Positions 45,841-57,127 of a stretch of 64,000 bases of DNA are shown here, piece after piece (the first letter of the stretch is position 1; each line of letters starts with the position of its first letter). Source of the DNA: Macrostomum hystrix (Eukaryota; Platyhelminthes; Macrostomidae); NCBI GenBank assembly GCA_950097015.1, contig CATNEN010000009.1:1428501-1492500 (forward strand), read 5' to 3'. A program made the translations under genes and the position numbers. Under the pieces are notes generated by a model, which worked only from the letters and a program-made list of their open reading frames with translations, was not told the origin of the DNA and searched no databases.

Positions 45841-47304
45841 ATAGACAGTGAGGAATAGACAGTGAGGAATAGACAGTGAGGAATAGACAGTGAGGAATAG
45901 ACAGTGAGGAACAGACAGTGAGAAACAGACAGTGAGAAACAGACAGTGAGGAACAGACAGTGAGGAATAGACAGTGAGGAACAGAAAGTGAGGATTAGAC
46001 AGTGAGGAATAGAAAGTGAGGAACAGACAGTGAGGAATAGACAGTGAGGAATAGACAGTGAGGAATAGACAGTGAGGAATAGACAGTGAGGAATAGACAG
46101 TGAGGAATAGACAGTGAGGAATAGACAGTGAGGAACAGACAGTGAGGAACAGACAGTGAGGAATAGACAGTGAGGAACAGACAGTGAGGAATAGACAGTG
46201 AGGAACAGACAGTGAGGAATAGACAGTGAGGAACAGACAGTGAGGAACAGACAGTGAGAAACAGACAGTGAGGAACAGACAGTGAGGAATAGAAAGTGAG
46301 GAACAGAAAGTGAGGATTAGACAGTGAGGAATAGAAAGTGAGGAACAGAAAGTAAGGAATAGACAGTGAGGAATAGACAGTGAGGAATAGACAGTGAGGA
46401 ATAGACAGTGAGGAACAGACAGTGAGGAATAGACAGTGAGGAATAGACAGTGAGGAACAGACAGTGAGGAACAGAAAGTGAGAAACAGACAGTGAGGAAC
46501 AGACAGTGAGGAATAGACAGTGAGGAACAGAAAGTAAGGATTAGACAGTGAGGAATAGACAGTGAGGAACAGAAAGTGAGGATTAGACAGTGAGGAATAG
46601 AAAGTGAGGAACAGAAAGTAAGGAATAGACAGTGAGGAATAGACAGTGAGGAATAGACAGTGAGGAATAGACAGTGAGGAACAGACAGTGAGGAATAGAC
46701 AGTGAGGAATAGACAGTGAGGAATAGACAGTGAGGAACAGACAGTGAGGAACAGACAGTGAGAAACAGACAGTGAGGAACAGACAGTGAGGAATAGACAG
46801 TGAGGAACAGAAAGTGAGGATTAGACAGTGAGGAATAGAAAGTGAGGAACAGACAGTGAGGAATAGACAGTGAGGAATAGACAGTGAGGAATAGACAGTG
46901 AGGAATAGACAGTGAGGAATAGACAGTGAGGAATAGACAGTGAGGAATAGACAGTGAGGAATAGACAGTGAGGAATAGACAGTGAGGAATAGACAGTGAG
47001 GAATAGACAGTGAGGAATAGACAGTGAGGAACAGACAGTGAGGAATAGACAGTGAGGAACAGACAGTGAGGAATAGAAAGTGAGGAATAGACAGTGAGGA
47101 ATAGACAGTGAGGAATAGACAGTGAGGAATAGACAGTGAGGAATAGACAGTGAGGAATAGACAGTGAGGAATAGACAGTGAGGAACAGACAGTGAGGAAT
47201 AGACAGTGAGGAATAGACAGTGAGGAATAGACAGTGAGGAATAGACAGTGAGGAATAGACAGTGAGGAATAGACAGTGAGGAATAGACAGTGAGGAATAG
47301 ACAG
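45841..47304. repeat. 14-bp minisatellite (GAATAGACAGTGAG), about 105 copies
   Basis: Variants GAACAGACAGTGAG, GAATAGAAAGTGAG and GATTAGACAGTGAG are mixed. Three units make 42 bp, so minus frames stay open and merge with flanking sequence into a 683-residue frame. Strongly purine-rich on the plus strand. Confidence 0.97.
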
Positions 47305-47744
47305 AAATATACTCGCAAATGAAAGAGAGAATCGAGGGTAAGGGAATCGACAGTATTTTACCCATAGACACATTGTTTGGAATAATCTAGTCAGTATGGG
47401 AATAGACATTATCGCATGTGCAAACACAAGACTATTCCCCGACTGTAGCGTGAATGATACATAATAGTTTGTCCTCTTGAAATTTTGTCGAACGGTTTTG
47501 AAGGCTGACAGTTCGGATGCTTCCAGCAGTTAATTGGCGCAATTAAATTCTGGAGCACTTGAAGAGAATATTTGGCCAGTATGAGCTCTGATGATGAGCT
47601 CTGGTGTGACACGCGAGCTTCACATTTTGATAGCTGCAGCCGCAACTTCGGGTGGAGTTTGAGAAATTTTTCCAAACCATTACATTTTTAGTGCTCCTAA
47701 AGATTTTGAGTGCAAAATATTGGTTTTGAAATAGAAAGGGAGTT

Positions 47745-48862
47745 TCAGATGTCAGAGATGGGTTTGAGATGTCAAGGATGGGCTTGAGTTGTCACAGATG
47801 GGTTTGAGCTGTCACAGATGGATTTGAGTTGTCAAGGATGGGTTTGAGTTGTCACAGATGAGTTTGAGTTGTCGCAGATGGGTTTGAGTTGTCACAGATG
47901 GGTTTGAGTTGTCACAGATGAGTTTGAGTTGTCACAGATGGATTTGAGTTGTCAAGGATGGGTTTGAGTTGTCACAGATGGGTTTGAGTTGTCACAGATA
48001 AGTTTGAGCTGTCGCAGATGGGTTTGAGTTGTCACAGATGGATTTGAGTTGTCAAGGATGGCTTTGAGTTGTTACAGATGAGTTTGAGTTGTCGCAGATG
48101 TATTTGAGTTGTAACAAACGGTATTGAGTTGTCACAGATGGGTTTGAGTTGTCACAGATGAGTTTGAGTTGTCGCAGATGGGTTTGAGTTGTCACAGATG
48201 AGTTTGAGTTGTCACAGATGAGTTTGAGTTGTCGCAGATGTATTTGAGTTGTAACAAACGGTATTGAGTTGTCAAAGATGAGTTTGAGTTGTCACAGATG
48301 AGTTTGAGTTGTCACAGATGGGTTTGAGTTGTCACAGATGTATTTGAGTTGTAACAAACGGTATTGAGTTGTCACAGATGAGTTTGAGTTGTCACAGATG
48401 AGTTTGAGTTGTCACAGATGTATTTGAGTTGTAACAAACGGTATTGAGTTGTCACAGATGGGTTTGAGTTGTCGCAGATGTATTTGAGTTGTAACAAACG
48501 GTATTGAGTTGTCACAGATGAGTTTGAGTTGTCACAGATGGGTTTGAGTTGTCACAGATGAGTTTGAGTTGTCACAGATGTATTTGAGTTGTAACAAACG
48601 GTATTGAGTTGTCACAGATGAGTTTGAGTTGTCACAGATGTATTTGAGTTGTAACAAACGGTATTGAGCTGTCGCAGATGGGTTTGAGTTGTCACAGATG
48701 GATTTGAGTTGTCAAGGATGGCTTTGAGTTGTCACAGATGAGTTTGAGTTGTCACAGATGTATTTGAGTTGTAACAAACGGTATTGAGTTGTCACAGATG
48801 AGTTTGAGTTGTCACAGATGTATTTGAGTTGTAACAAACGGTATTGAGTTGTCACAGATTAA
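47745..48862. repeat. 20-bp minisatellite with higher-order pattern
   Basis: About 56 copies of TTTGAGTTGTCACAGATGGG and relatives. A variant pair TATTTGAGTTGTAACAAACG plus GTATTGAGTTGTCACAGATG recurs at 60-bp or longer intervals, giving higher-order repeats in the right half. Confidence 0.95.
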
Positions 48863-50165
48863 TTTAAGGAGGTGACACCCTTTAATTTATTTGCAGAGGA
48901 GCTCGAGTAATTGTGGCTGTTCAAATTGTTGCCGGCCTATCACAAACACAGTTCCCGCAAATGCTATTGGCCAAGCCCAACTTTGTTTTGATCGCATAAG
49001 TGAAGGAGGCGCCCGTTATAACGCTCCCTGTCCTCAGAGCCACACTAAAATAGTTCTCAAGCTTGCGATCGCCAGGTGAGCCGCCTCTGATCTGGGGCTG
49101 TCATGACCAAAAATGGCTCTGCGGGCACACCCAGATGGCATTATTGACGCGGCGGTTAATCAATTTGTCCCAGACCCTCTGTTTATCCTCCTGTCGGCTG
49201 CTGCAACAACAGCGGGCCGGGATGAGGTCTCACATTCCTCTGCTGCTCCAGCCAGCACTTGCTCCCACTTGATTTGGCCCCGGCCCTACAATCTCCGTCC
49301 CCAGGGAGCCTCAGCGCCGTAATCCGATATCCCCATGAGCGGCGCAGCTGCCGGGCACTCAGTGAAAAATCATTTGCATATTAAATGAAGAAAACGCTGA
49401 CTCAGGCCGCACTGAAAGTGCTCATTGTTGCTGGAAAGTTCATGGAAACATCTCAGGGCTGATCTCTACCGCATTCCGTTCAAGGCCCAAGGCTTGGCCT
49501 CTAAAGTTCTCCCTGGGTTCTTTTGCAATTTGCTAAGCCGTCGCCCCCGGCCAACACCCAGCAGCCTAATTGACCAGCTCTTCATCTCATGTCTGGCCGT
49601 AAGCTGCCCCCAAGACTGAGCTTCATTGCAGCTCCCACAGACGGCTGGGCCAGATTCATTCAGTGCATTGAGTGCCTCTCCAACACAGAATTCAAAGCAC
49701 ATCAGCTACTGCAGCTTTATTCATATGATAATGCGCCTCCAGCCCGACTGCTCTGCGAGCGGAGTTCGCGCGAGAATGTGGGATATTTCAGTCGCAGCTG
49801 ATCAGACAGGTAAAAAGGCTATGAATAGGCTACAAATTTTATAGAGAAGCGATAGGTTGAAACTGAGATTGTACTGGATGAATTAGGCAACCAAAGCCAC
49901 TCGAATGACGGAATGTGGGACCAGTGACTCTCCGGGCCCATAAGCGATATGTGATTGGGGGGAAAAAACTGCTTCAGTGGCATGTTGGGGGCGACAAAAG
50001 TACGTCAAAGACATCAGCTTTCTTGGAAAGTGGGAGCTGAGACAATGCGGAAACTGTCACTGCTTCCTATCCTATAATGAGGGCGGCACGCATTTCATGT
50101 TTAGTCGAGTACAAAACAGTTTAAGGTCCCGCGAAGATTTGGACCCGCGGCAGTTCAGAAACAGT
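48863..50165. other. unique spacer
   Basis: Unique sequence; short open frames with no family resemblance. No RNA gene recognised. Confidence 0.35.
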
Positions 50166-50169
50166 AAAA

Positions 50170-50855
50170 CAACAAGCTGCTCATGTGGTCGATGGTCAGT
50201 CAGTCTTCTTCAGCTGTTCTTGTGGTCGATAGTCAATCAGTTTTCTCCAGCTGCTCATGTGGTCGATGGTCAGTCAGTCTTCTTCAGCTGCTCATGTGGT
50301 CGATGGTCAGTCAGTCTTCTCCAGCTGTTCGTGTGGTCGATGGTCAGTCAGTCTTCTCCAGCTGTTCTTGTGGTCGATGGTCAGTCAGTCTTCTCCAGCT
50401 GTTCTTGTGGTCGATGGTCAATCAGTCTTCTCCAGCTGTTCTTGTGGTCTATGGTCAATCAGTCTTCTTCAGCTGTTCTTGTGGTCGATGGTCAATCATT
50501 CTTATTCAGCTGTTCTTGTGGTCGATAGTCAATCAGTCTTCTCCAGCTGTTCTTGTGGTCGATGGTCAATCAGTCTTCTCCAGCTGTTCTTGTGGTCGAT
50601 GGTAAATCAGTCTTCTCCAGCTGTCCTTGTGCTCGATGTTAAATGAGTCTTCTTCAGCTGTTCTTGTGGTCGATGGTCAGTCAGTTTTCTCCAGCTGTTC
50701 GTGTGGTCGATGGTCAATCAGTCTTCTCCAGCTGTTCTTGTGGTCGATGGTAAATCAGTCTTCTCCAGCTGTCCTTGTGCTCGATGTTAAATGAGTCTTC
50801 TCCAGCTGTTCTTGTGGTCGATGGTCAATCAGTCTTCTCCAGCTGTTCTTGTGGT
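50170..50855. repeat. 37-bp minisatellite just downstream of the receptor gene
   Basis: About 18 copies of a 37-bp unit: TTGTGGTCGATGGTCAATCA plus GTCTTCTCCAGCTGTTC. It starts only about 50 bp past the stop of the minus-strand receptor, so it may be transcribed in the 3' UTR. Confidence 0.95.
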
Positions 50856-50907
50856 AGCGCTTCAGTAAGTATCGAGGTGCAATAAAAGTGCCTCCGCCTG
50901 ACGCGTG

Positions 50908-52119
50908 TCAGACGCGATGGCTTGGCACCATCTCGCAGGCGCTGTCGAGCACTGTGGTGTCCCTCTCGGCGGTGCCGGCAGTGACGGTGCAGGTGCACAT
51001 CACGGCCAGCTTGGCCCGAAATGCGGCGCTGGTGGCGCAGAAGATCACAAAGTAGCTGCAGCTGAACAGGGAAATCACCAGATCCTGCAGGTTGATAAAC
51101 AGCGGCGATTCGGCGCCCACTCGGTCGAGCAGGATCAGCGGACCCTGGCAGACAACGAACAGCAGCCCGATGATCAGCACCACCTGAGAGCTGCGCCACG
51201 ACCAGGTTAATCGCTGCTGCGCCGGCTGCTGGGCAGGTGACAGCGACACCTCGGCCTCGGCATCGGGGCACTGCGTATCTGGCGGGTTCTGCCGCCTGGC
51301 ACAGAAAACCAGAGCGCCAAGGGTGGCCACGCAGGGCACCGCCATCAGCGGCGGCACGCCAAATTCCAGAATGTACAACACCTTGTGGATGATCTCGTGT
51401 TGAGAGTCGCTGATGTAGTCCTTGCGAAAGTACTCAGGAATCTTCTCGGCCACGAGGCGCACCAGCCCGAAGCAGCTCCCCAGCAGCAAGCAGACGCTGT
51501 ACAGGCCGTGCACGAAGCGCCTGCCGGCCAGCTTGTGGGCCAGCGAGCGGAACCGCTTGGCGATCGAGTGTAGCGTGATGAGACACACGAGCCACCACTG
51601 GCGCACGAACAGCGAGCTGTGCTTCAGGCTGCCGAAGCTAGCCAGCGCGACCAGCACGAAGAACTTGTTGTGCTCCGGCGGGCTGCTCCGGCTGTGGTCG
51701 TCACTTCTGCCTGTGTGCGAGGCAAGAAACAGGACGGAGAAAAGCTGTGAGGTGACGGTGAAGGCCAGCTCAGCGTAGCTCAGGTACAGCAAGGTGAGTA
51801 TGCTGGTGTGGGCGCGGCGGTTTCGGCATAGCTTGCTCAGCAGCAGGCAGTTTAGCAGATTCAGCACAATGGCAGCGGAATTGAGGATTAGCCGGCCGAC
51901 CAGCACGAGGCGCCAGGCCTCGAAGCCGGGCTCGTTTGGGATCAGGAGCTCGCGATCGTCCTCAACCATCTGGCTGGAGGCGCTGGAGGTCTGCGGCTCG
52001 GACAAACTGCCAACTGCTGCGCCGTGGCTGAAGCTCTGGTGATTATAAAAACTGGGCAGGCCCGCCCAGCTGTCACTTGATGAGGAAGCGAGACTGGGAG
52101 GCTGGAGGGCGCCGGCCAA
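50908..52119 (-). CDS. Divergent rhodopsin-like (class A) GPCR, single exon
   Basis: Minus-strand frame of 403 residues with G+C-rich third positions. The N-terminal 60 residues are Ser-rich and hydrophilic. Seven hydrophobic segments lie at about 71-95, 106-132, 154-186, 203-222, 244-273, 309-332 and 342-366. TM2 has the YLSYAELAF pattern of class A receptors and TM6 reads VVLIIGLLFVVCQGPLILLD. The usual DRY at the end of TM3 is replaced by LHSIAKRF and the NPxxY of TM7 by SCSYFVIF, a loosening seen in invertebrate peptide-receptor-like orphans. The third intracellular loop holds a Gln/Pro/Glu-rich stretch (about 277-305). Ligand unknown; a FMRFamide- or peptide-receptor relative is a guess. 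The stop is TGA at 50908 and the start is the first ATG. RCC1 lies about 5 kb away, divergently oriented. Confidence 0.72.
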   Translation of the reverse strand: MAGALQPPSLASSSSDSWAGLPSFYNHQSFSHGAAVGSLSEPQTSSASSQMVEDDRELLIPNEPGFEAWRLVLVGRLILNSAAIVLNLLNCLLLSKLCRNRRAHTSILTLLYLSYAELAFTVTSQLFSVLFLASHTGRSDDHSRSSPPEHNKFFVLVALASFGSLKHSSLFVRQWWLVCLITLHSIAKRFRSLAHKLAGRRFVHGLYSVCLLLGSCFGLVRLVAEKIPEYFRKDYISDSQHEIIHKVLYILEFGVPPLMAVPCVATLGALVFCARRQNPPDTQCPDAEAEVSLSPAQQPAQQRLTWSWRSSQVVLIIGLLFVVCQGPLILLDRVGAESPLFINLQDLVISLFSCSYFVIFCATSAAFRAKLAVMCTCTVTAGTAERDTTVLDSACEMVPSHRV

Positions 52120-53260
52120 GGAGGAAAACGCAACCCGATCGCCCCACGCCCACTCAGTTCTCGCCTTTCTGCCCGTCCTTCATCTGCTTGAATCCAGTTG
52201 GTCCTCGCTGCGTAGCCCATTCTCTCCCGTCTCCAGCGTCTCCCTATCCTTCATCTCTCCCGGAGTTTCAAAACGGAAGCGATAGGCAGACTGAGCCAAC
52301 CAAAGGCCAGGACTATTCTTTCCCAGAACGGGAGGACCTGCGCCGCCCATGGGGTGCTTTTGTGTCCGGGAAATGCCGGCTCCAGCTCTGGGGCGCTGAC
52401 GAGCGGAGGGCTGCTCAGTGGAGCTCAGTGCACCTCCCCCTCCCGGGCACCCTCGCGCACCTCGGCCTCAGCGCCTCCGATCGGCAATGAATAATTCATG
52501 GGGCAGAGGCGTCGGTGGAGTCGATACGACCCAGCTGAGCTCGGCTGTCATCGTGGCGCCAAGGATCAGGGGTTTGAGACAGTCCGGCAGCCCCCGGGCT
52601 GCTCAGGGACAACCAGATTCGCGCCTCGCCCTCCTCCCAGTCTCCCGGGGTAAAAAGAGACATGGGAGTTTTGTTGACATTGGGATGAGGAACATCTGGT
52701 GCAGGTCTCCCTGGCTAATCCCCTTCTCGTCATCTCCCCTTCCAGCGCTGTGAGTTCTGCTTCTCGCCCAGCGGGCTTTTCTTTGAATTCCGCCCAGCTC
52801 CGGTTTGGGCCCTGCAGCTGGGCAGCCGTTTGCCCGCATCCACAATTCATCCTCGATGAATGCCGCGGTTGCTGTTCTGTGGCTCGCCTTTTGTCTTCTT
52901 AATTGTTGTTGGGCCGCTATTTATCTGCAGGAATTGCGGCTGAGTGGGTGTGGCTTAATTTGGACTATGGAACAAAACTGACAATGCGGCCACAGGTTTG
53001 GCAATGTACTTTTGCCATAGGCTCCATAGCTCTCATTCATTAAGGGATGTTAGCTCGCGACTGATGAAGCCTGATCACGAAAACACGCGCCAGAAATTGC
53101 AGAGGAGCTCCTAAAACAAGAATCGTAAGTTAAAGTACCATCACTTTTTAGTGCAAGTTAACCACCATAAAAGTTAATTCTTGATTTTTTCCTTGAGTCT
53201 CTTAGGCCTGATGAGCAATTTACCCCTTAACAGTCTGCTCTGAACAGTGGATAGACCTCG
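52120..53260. other. upstream region of receptor gene
   Basis: G+C-rich to about 52900, then A+T-rich. Presumably holds the receptor promoter or 5' UTR; no specific site can be supported. Confidence 0.35.
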
Positions 53261-53832
53261 CTATTTTCCCTGGGGAAATATACGGGGGTATTTCAAATAC
53301 CCATCTGTCCACTTCACGATAGCTCCCAAACCGAATGATTGATTATCGTGAAAGACAGCCATATGGATCAACATTTTCCGCCCTTTACGACGAACTTCAC
53401 TTTCAAAGCCGTCCGACGTCAGCATCGTCCAAGACCCTGGTGACATGGACAACTCTACAGTGCTCAGTGTAAAGCTCTTTGGCGAATCCATATTAATTTA
53501 ATAATATATTAAGTAACACTACAATCAATGCAATATAATGAACAATAATAGACGACATGGTTACATTATGGAACGTTGTTAGCGGAAAAAATATGCCTAT
53601 ATTGGTGCTTTTTGCCCCACCACCAATAATCGTTGAACATCTCGACGATGCCGATGCTTTGTGATTCTGGAAGTTTTTTCATCGCGGATGGAGCGGAAAA
53701 TGGGTCTCGTGTTTCGGATTTGTTGTGTGATTTGGTTGAACATTTTGTGATACAGAAGAAGGAAAAATGCTGAATGCTGAGAACTCCAGCAGCAGAAGCA
53801 GCTCCATTTTCACCTTCCGGCTTCATTTTCAC
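53261..53832 (-). other. two short minus-strand open frames, possible small gene
   Basis: Frames at 53491-53261 (76 residues, starting MDSPKSFTLSTVELSMSPGS) and 53832-53566 (88 residues, containing MFNDYWWWGKKHQYRHIF) have balanced, protein-like composition unlike the repeat read-through frames nearby. They could be two exons or pieces of a decayed transposon. I recognise no family, and third positions are not G+C-rich, unlike the real genes here. Confidence 0.2.
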
Positions 53833-56229
53833 AGCTCGTCAGGCAAAGACTGCAGTCCTCATGCGTGTCTGCTGAACTCTGCGAAATCTCAGATTTTTTA
53901 GCGAGCACCGAAGCGGAACAAAATCAATGAGCCTCCAGGGATTTCTCTTCCTTCTATAGTTCATTCACTGCTTTGCGAATTCACTTTGCAGAGCATTGGG
54001 CCGGCAGAGCTGCCATTAAAGTCCAGTGAAATTCTCATTGGGGGCGTGGATCGATTGGGAAGTCGAACTATTACCGATGTTAAGTCTCGTTCGATTGAGT
54101 TCTCGATCGGCAGGAAATTTAATCTATTTTTTTCCTTCTGTGTCACAGACATTCAGCCAAATAGTCGACCTGTGAGCAAGCCATATGGCACACAATCTGC
54201 CATGTTGAGCGGCAGCAGCAGCAGCAGCTCCTGTGTTTCTCGCCTGAAAGCCTTTGCGTGTCAGAGCTCAGGCCATATTTTGACAATCAAAGGAGCAGCT
54301 GGCAGACACACACAGGCCCAATACCAGCAACTGCTACTCATGTTTGCTGCATTTGTAATTAACAAAAAACTAGGCTGTGGCAGCCCAGTTTCCAAGGGCC
54401 AGTCCTTTATGCAGGCTGCCTAAACATCTCAAACGCCGTTAAAATTTACATGACAATGTCATGGAGTCCATTTGCATAAAATTATCTCCCTGAGGGTGCT
54501 GTCGATGTGCTGCCCACTATAGTAGCTTGTTGAGAAATTCACGATGCAGAACTAAACAAGAGTGGCATGGAAGGAATGAGGACTTCGAAGCTTAACGTAA
54601 CAGTTAATTAGTATAGATTTTGCATGTTAACTAGATTTCGTTTGTTAGTCGCTGGATGTGTTCCAACACCTGAATGACGAAACTAATTAATTTGTTTGTA
54701 TAATTTTACACGCTCTTGCAAGATGGCAATTCTTTATAGCGCAAAAACCATATCTAAAATCATTTCGTCCCAAATTTTCTTAAAATAGAAGAATAGTAGA
54801 AAACGATCGTGCTTTCTATCATTTTGTAGATGAAACAATGAGACGACTTCGTTTGTGCACTCAGCTCTAGAGGCACCCGTGTTGACAGAGATAGGGTCTA
54901 AGAAACGGTAATCGAACATGCGCGACGGTCGGCTAATTAATAGGCAACTCCGAACATGTTCTTTGTTCCGCGCATGTTCGATGTAGCCTAAGAGTCGTCA
55001 ACACGGCTTCAGCTTTTTAAGTAAAACATATCTGGGTTGGAAAACGAGTAGAGAAACAAAAGAGCTGTTTCTCTGCTCAATCAGTTAGTTATGAATCTAG
55101 AAGACGCACAAATCCGTTTCTAAATAAAAAATTGTTTTATTAATGATATTTCAGAAAATAAAAGGCGATTTTTTACTTTTAAATAAGAAGCGTGTGGCGT
55201 GCAATAATTAAAATAAACACGATCGATGTGTATTAGGTGGTGCTTGCCAGACTAGGCTGCACTTTTGTCTACAAATACAGATTGCCTGCCAATCTATGCT
55301 GATACAGTTAAGTTAAGGCCTACAGTATGTCCTTAGTAAATACTCCTAATGAGTCCCTAATTCATACTTTAAAAAAAATAATTAGCTTTGCTACCAGTTA
55401 TAACTATAGGTATCAAGATTAATAGCATTTTCAGGTTCAGGTTTTGTTTTTAAAAGACAATTAAAAATGTATGCTTGTCTAACCATCTTTGAAAATAACA
55501 ACTTGGCTAAAAACTAGCTACTTTTGATAGGCCCTACTTGTCTTTAGAAGTCAGGTACATTAGGAAACTTTTTTAAATTCATTTAGCTAGGGGGCCTATC
55601 CTATATTAGCCAGGCTTTTGGTTTAATAAAGTAATAAAAAGATAATTAATAAAAAAATATTAAAACAATTAAATAATTAGTTTCCCAGTTTAGGAAGAGA
55701 GCAACTAAGAAAATTTTATATAGAAAAATACTATCACTACAATACATCAGGCAGTGAGGCAGGGTTTCTTAACCAAAAATTTTTTTTTCAATGGTTAATT
55801 TTATATCCACTTTAAACCTTATTTTTTTAATAGTGAAAATAGTTACTGAAAAATATGCTAGCTACCAAATTACCATGTGAGCATAACTGTAACATAAATC
55901 AAACAAGTTAAAAAACAAACAACTGATTTTTTCTGATAAGAAAATTTCCAAAATTTGTTAAATAATGTTATTGATCCATTACTGAGTTAAAAATAGACAA
56001 CTGGATTATCCAATTCTCTCAATAAGAAAGATTTTTATCATCTCATAGTTAAGATAATTATATCCATTCTTTCACTCCCGCACTCATTTTTGCAATCAAA
56101 TAAAAACAACATTAACAGGCATCTTATATAAGCTTCAGCTTATAGTTTATGTAGATAAATTATATTATTTATTCCACTTTAAACACACAAAATAGAAAAT
56201 AAAACCAGCTAATCCAGTTTATTATTGAG
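53833..56229. other. A+T-rich gene-free stretch
   Basis: No gene seen. It contains an imperfect inverted repeat at about 54878-55008, described among the findings, and low-complexity A+T-rich DNA from about 55100. Confidence 0.4.
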
Positions 56230-56237
56230 AGAATTAT

Positions 56238-56715
56238 GGCAATGTTCTACTTCCATTCGTTATATTATTTTTTTGTTTGCAAATGACTGATAATGAAAAA
56301 AAAACAAGTTTAATGGTAACAAAAAGTCAGTTGTTTGGTCACACAGTTCTGAAAAGTCTTGGTCAGTCTTTCTTCTTTCAAACCGGGTAATAGTGCCTAA
56401 TCCAGTAGAGGAGGGCACCGAAGCTATTCTTGGGGTATAGACGGTGCCATAAGAATTCTTCGAGGTGGCTTTCGAATAGAGCAGCACTCGTGCCATGCAT
56501 TTGACACAGCTTGGCCTTCGCGAAATCTTCAGCTGCAGAATTTCTGTGCTTTAGCTTCCTGTTCCCCCCATATTTGCCAGATTTTGCAATAGACATAGAT
56601 CCAAGTGTCAAGTCACGGCAAAGCCATGTCAGCACAACTTTTTCAAACTCAGAATCCACATGTGGCACGAATACAAATGAAAAAATAATATAACAAATGG
56701 AAGTAGAACATTGCC
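56238..56715 (-). mobile_element. Merlin-type DNA transposon remnant (ISXO2-like transposase), 8-bp TSD
   Basis: Inverted ends start GGCAATGTTCTACTTCCATT (56238) and match the reverse complement of the right end (to 56715) over about 36 bp with one mismatch. An exact 8-bp direct repeat AGAATTAT flanks it (56230-56237 and 56716-56723). Inside, a minus-strand frame (56668-56378, 96 residues) ends QMHGTSAALFESHLEEFLWH followed by a YWIRHYYP tail. That matches the C-terminal end of ISXO2-like (Merlin) transposases. The front of the frame (KSGKYGGNRK) looks like an upstream piece joined by a large internal deletion. Merlin elements have 8-9-bp duplications, which agrees. The copy is non-autonomous. 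Confidence 0.88.
56378..56668 (-). pseudogene. ISXO2-like transposase fragment
   Basis: A 96-residue remnant within the Merlin element. It keeps the last roughly 45 residues of the catalytic domain but lacks most of the DDE-type core. The ATG is probably not an original start. Confidence 0.75.
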
Positions 56716-56723
56716 AGAATTAT

Positions 56724-57127
56724 AGTACAAAGTTATAAAGAATTATAAATCAGCAGCTAATCTATATTTCTAAGCTGGTTTTCTTGGAAATCAAACTACA
56801 GTGACAGGGCTTATAAATAGGAATGACCTATGGATCCTGCAATTAAAGTTTTGCTTTAGATATTTATATGATATATCAAGCTTTTTTATCATTAACTGTT
56901 TTAATAGCTTTTAGATATTTATTTTGCTATTTTAGCCTTATGAGCAAGCTGTTATTAATTATATGTCGAGCGTTTCAATGACTTTAGACCTAAATATGAT
57001 AGACCCTATCGAATAAAAGAGTTATAGGACAATGACTTAAGCTAGGCAAATTATGCATAAGCTGGGCCTACAGATGTGTAAGCAAAGCTGTAAAATGCAT
57101 TGCAGCCAAAAAGCGAATCACCAAGCA
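56724..57127. other. upstream region of RCC1
   Basis: A+T-rich sequence with candidate splice or trans-splice acceptors (GGGCCTACAG near 57071, CATTGCAG near 57106) shortly before the RCC1 ATG. An in-frame ATG at 57053 would extend the protein by 25 residues. Confidence 0.35.

Noticed and set aside
53961-54423. 145-residue plus frame and opposing minus frame
   Set aside because: Mixed composition, no motif; a Ser run from a CAG repeat accounts for part of it.
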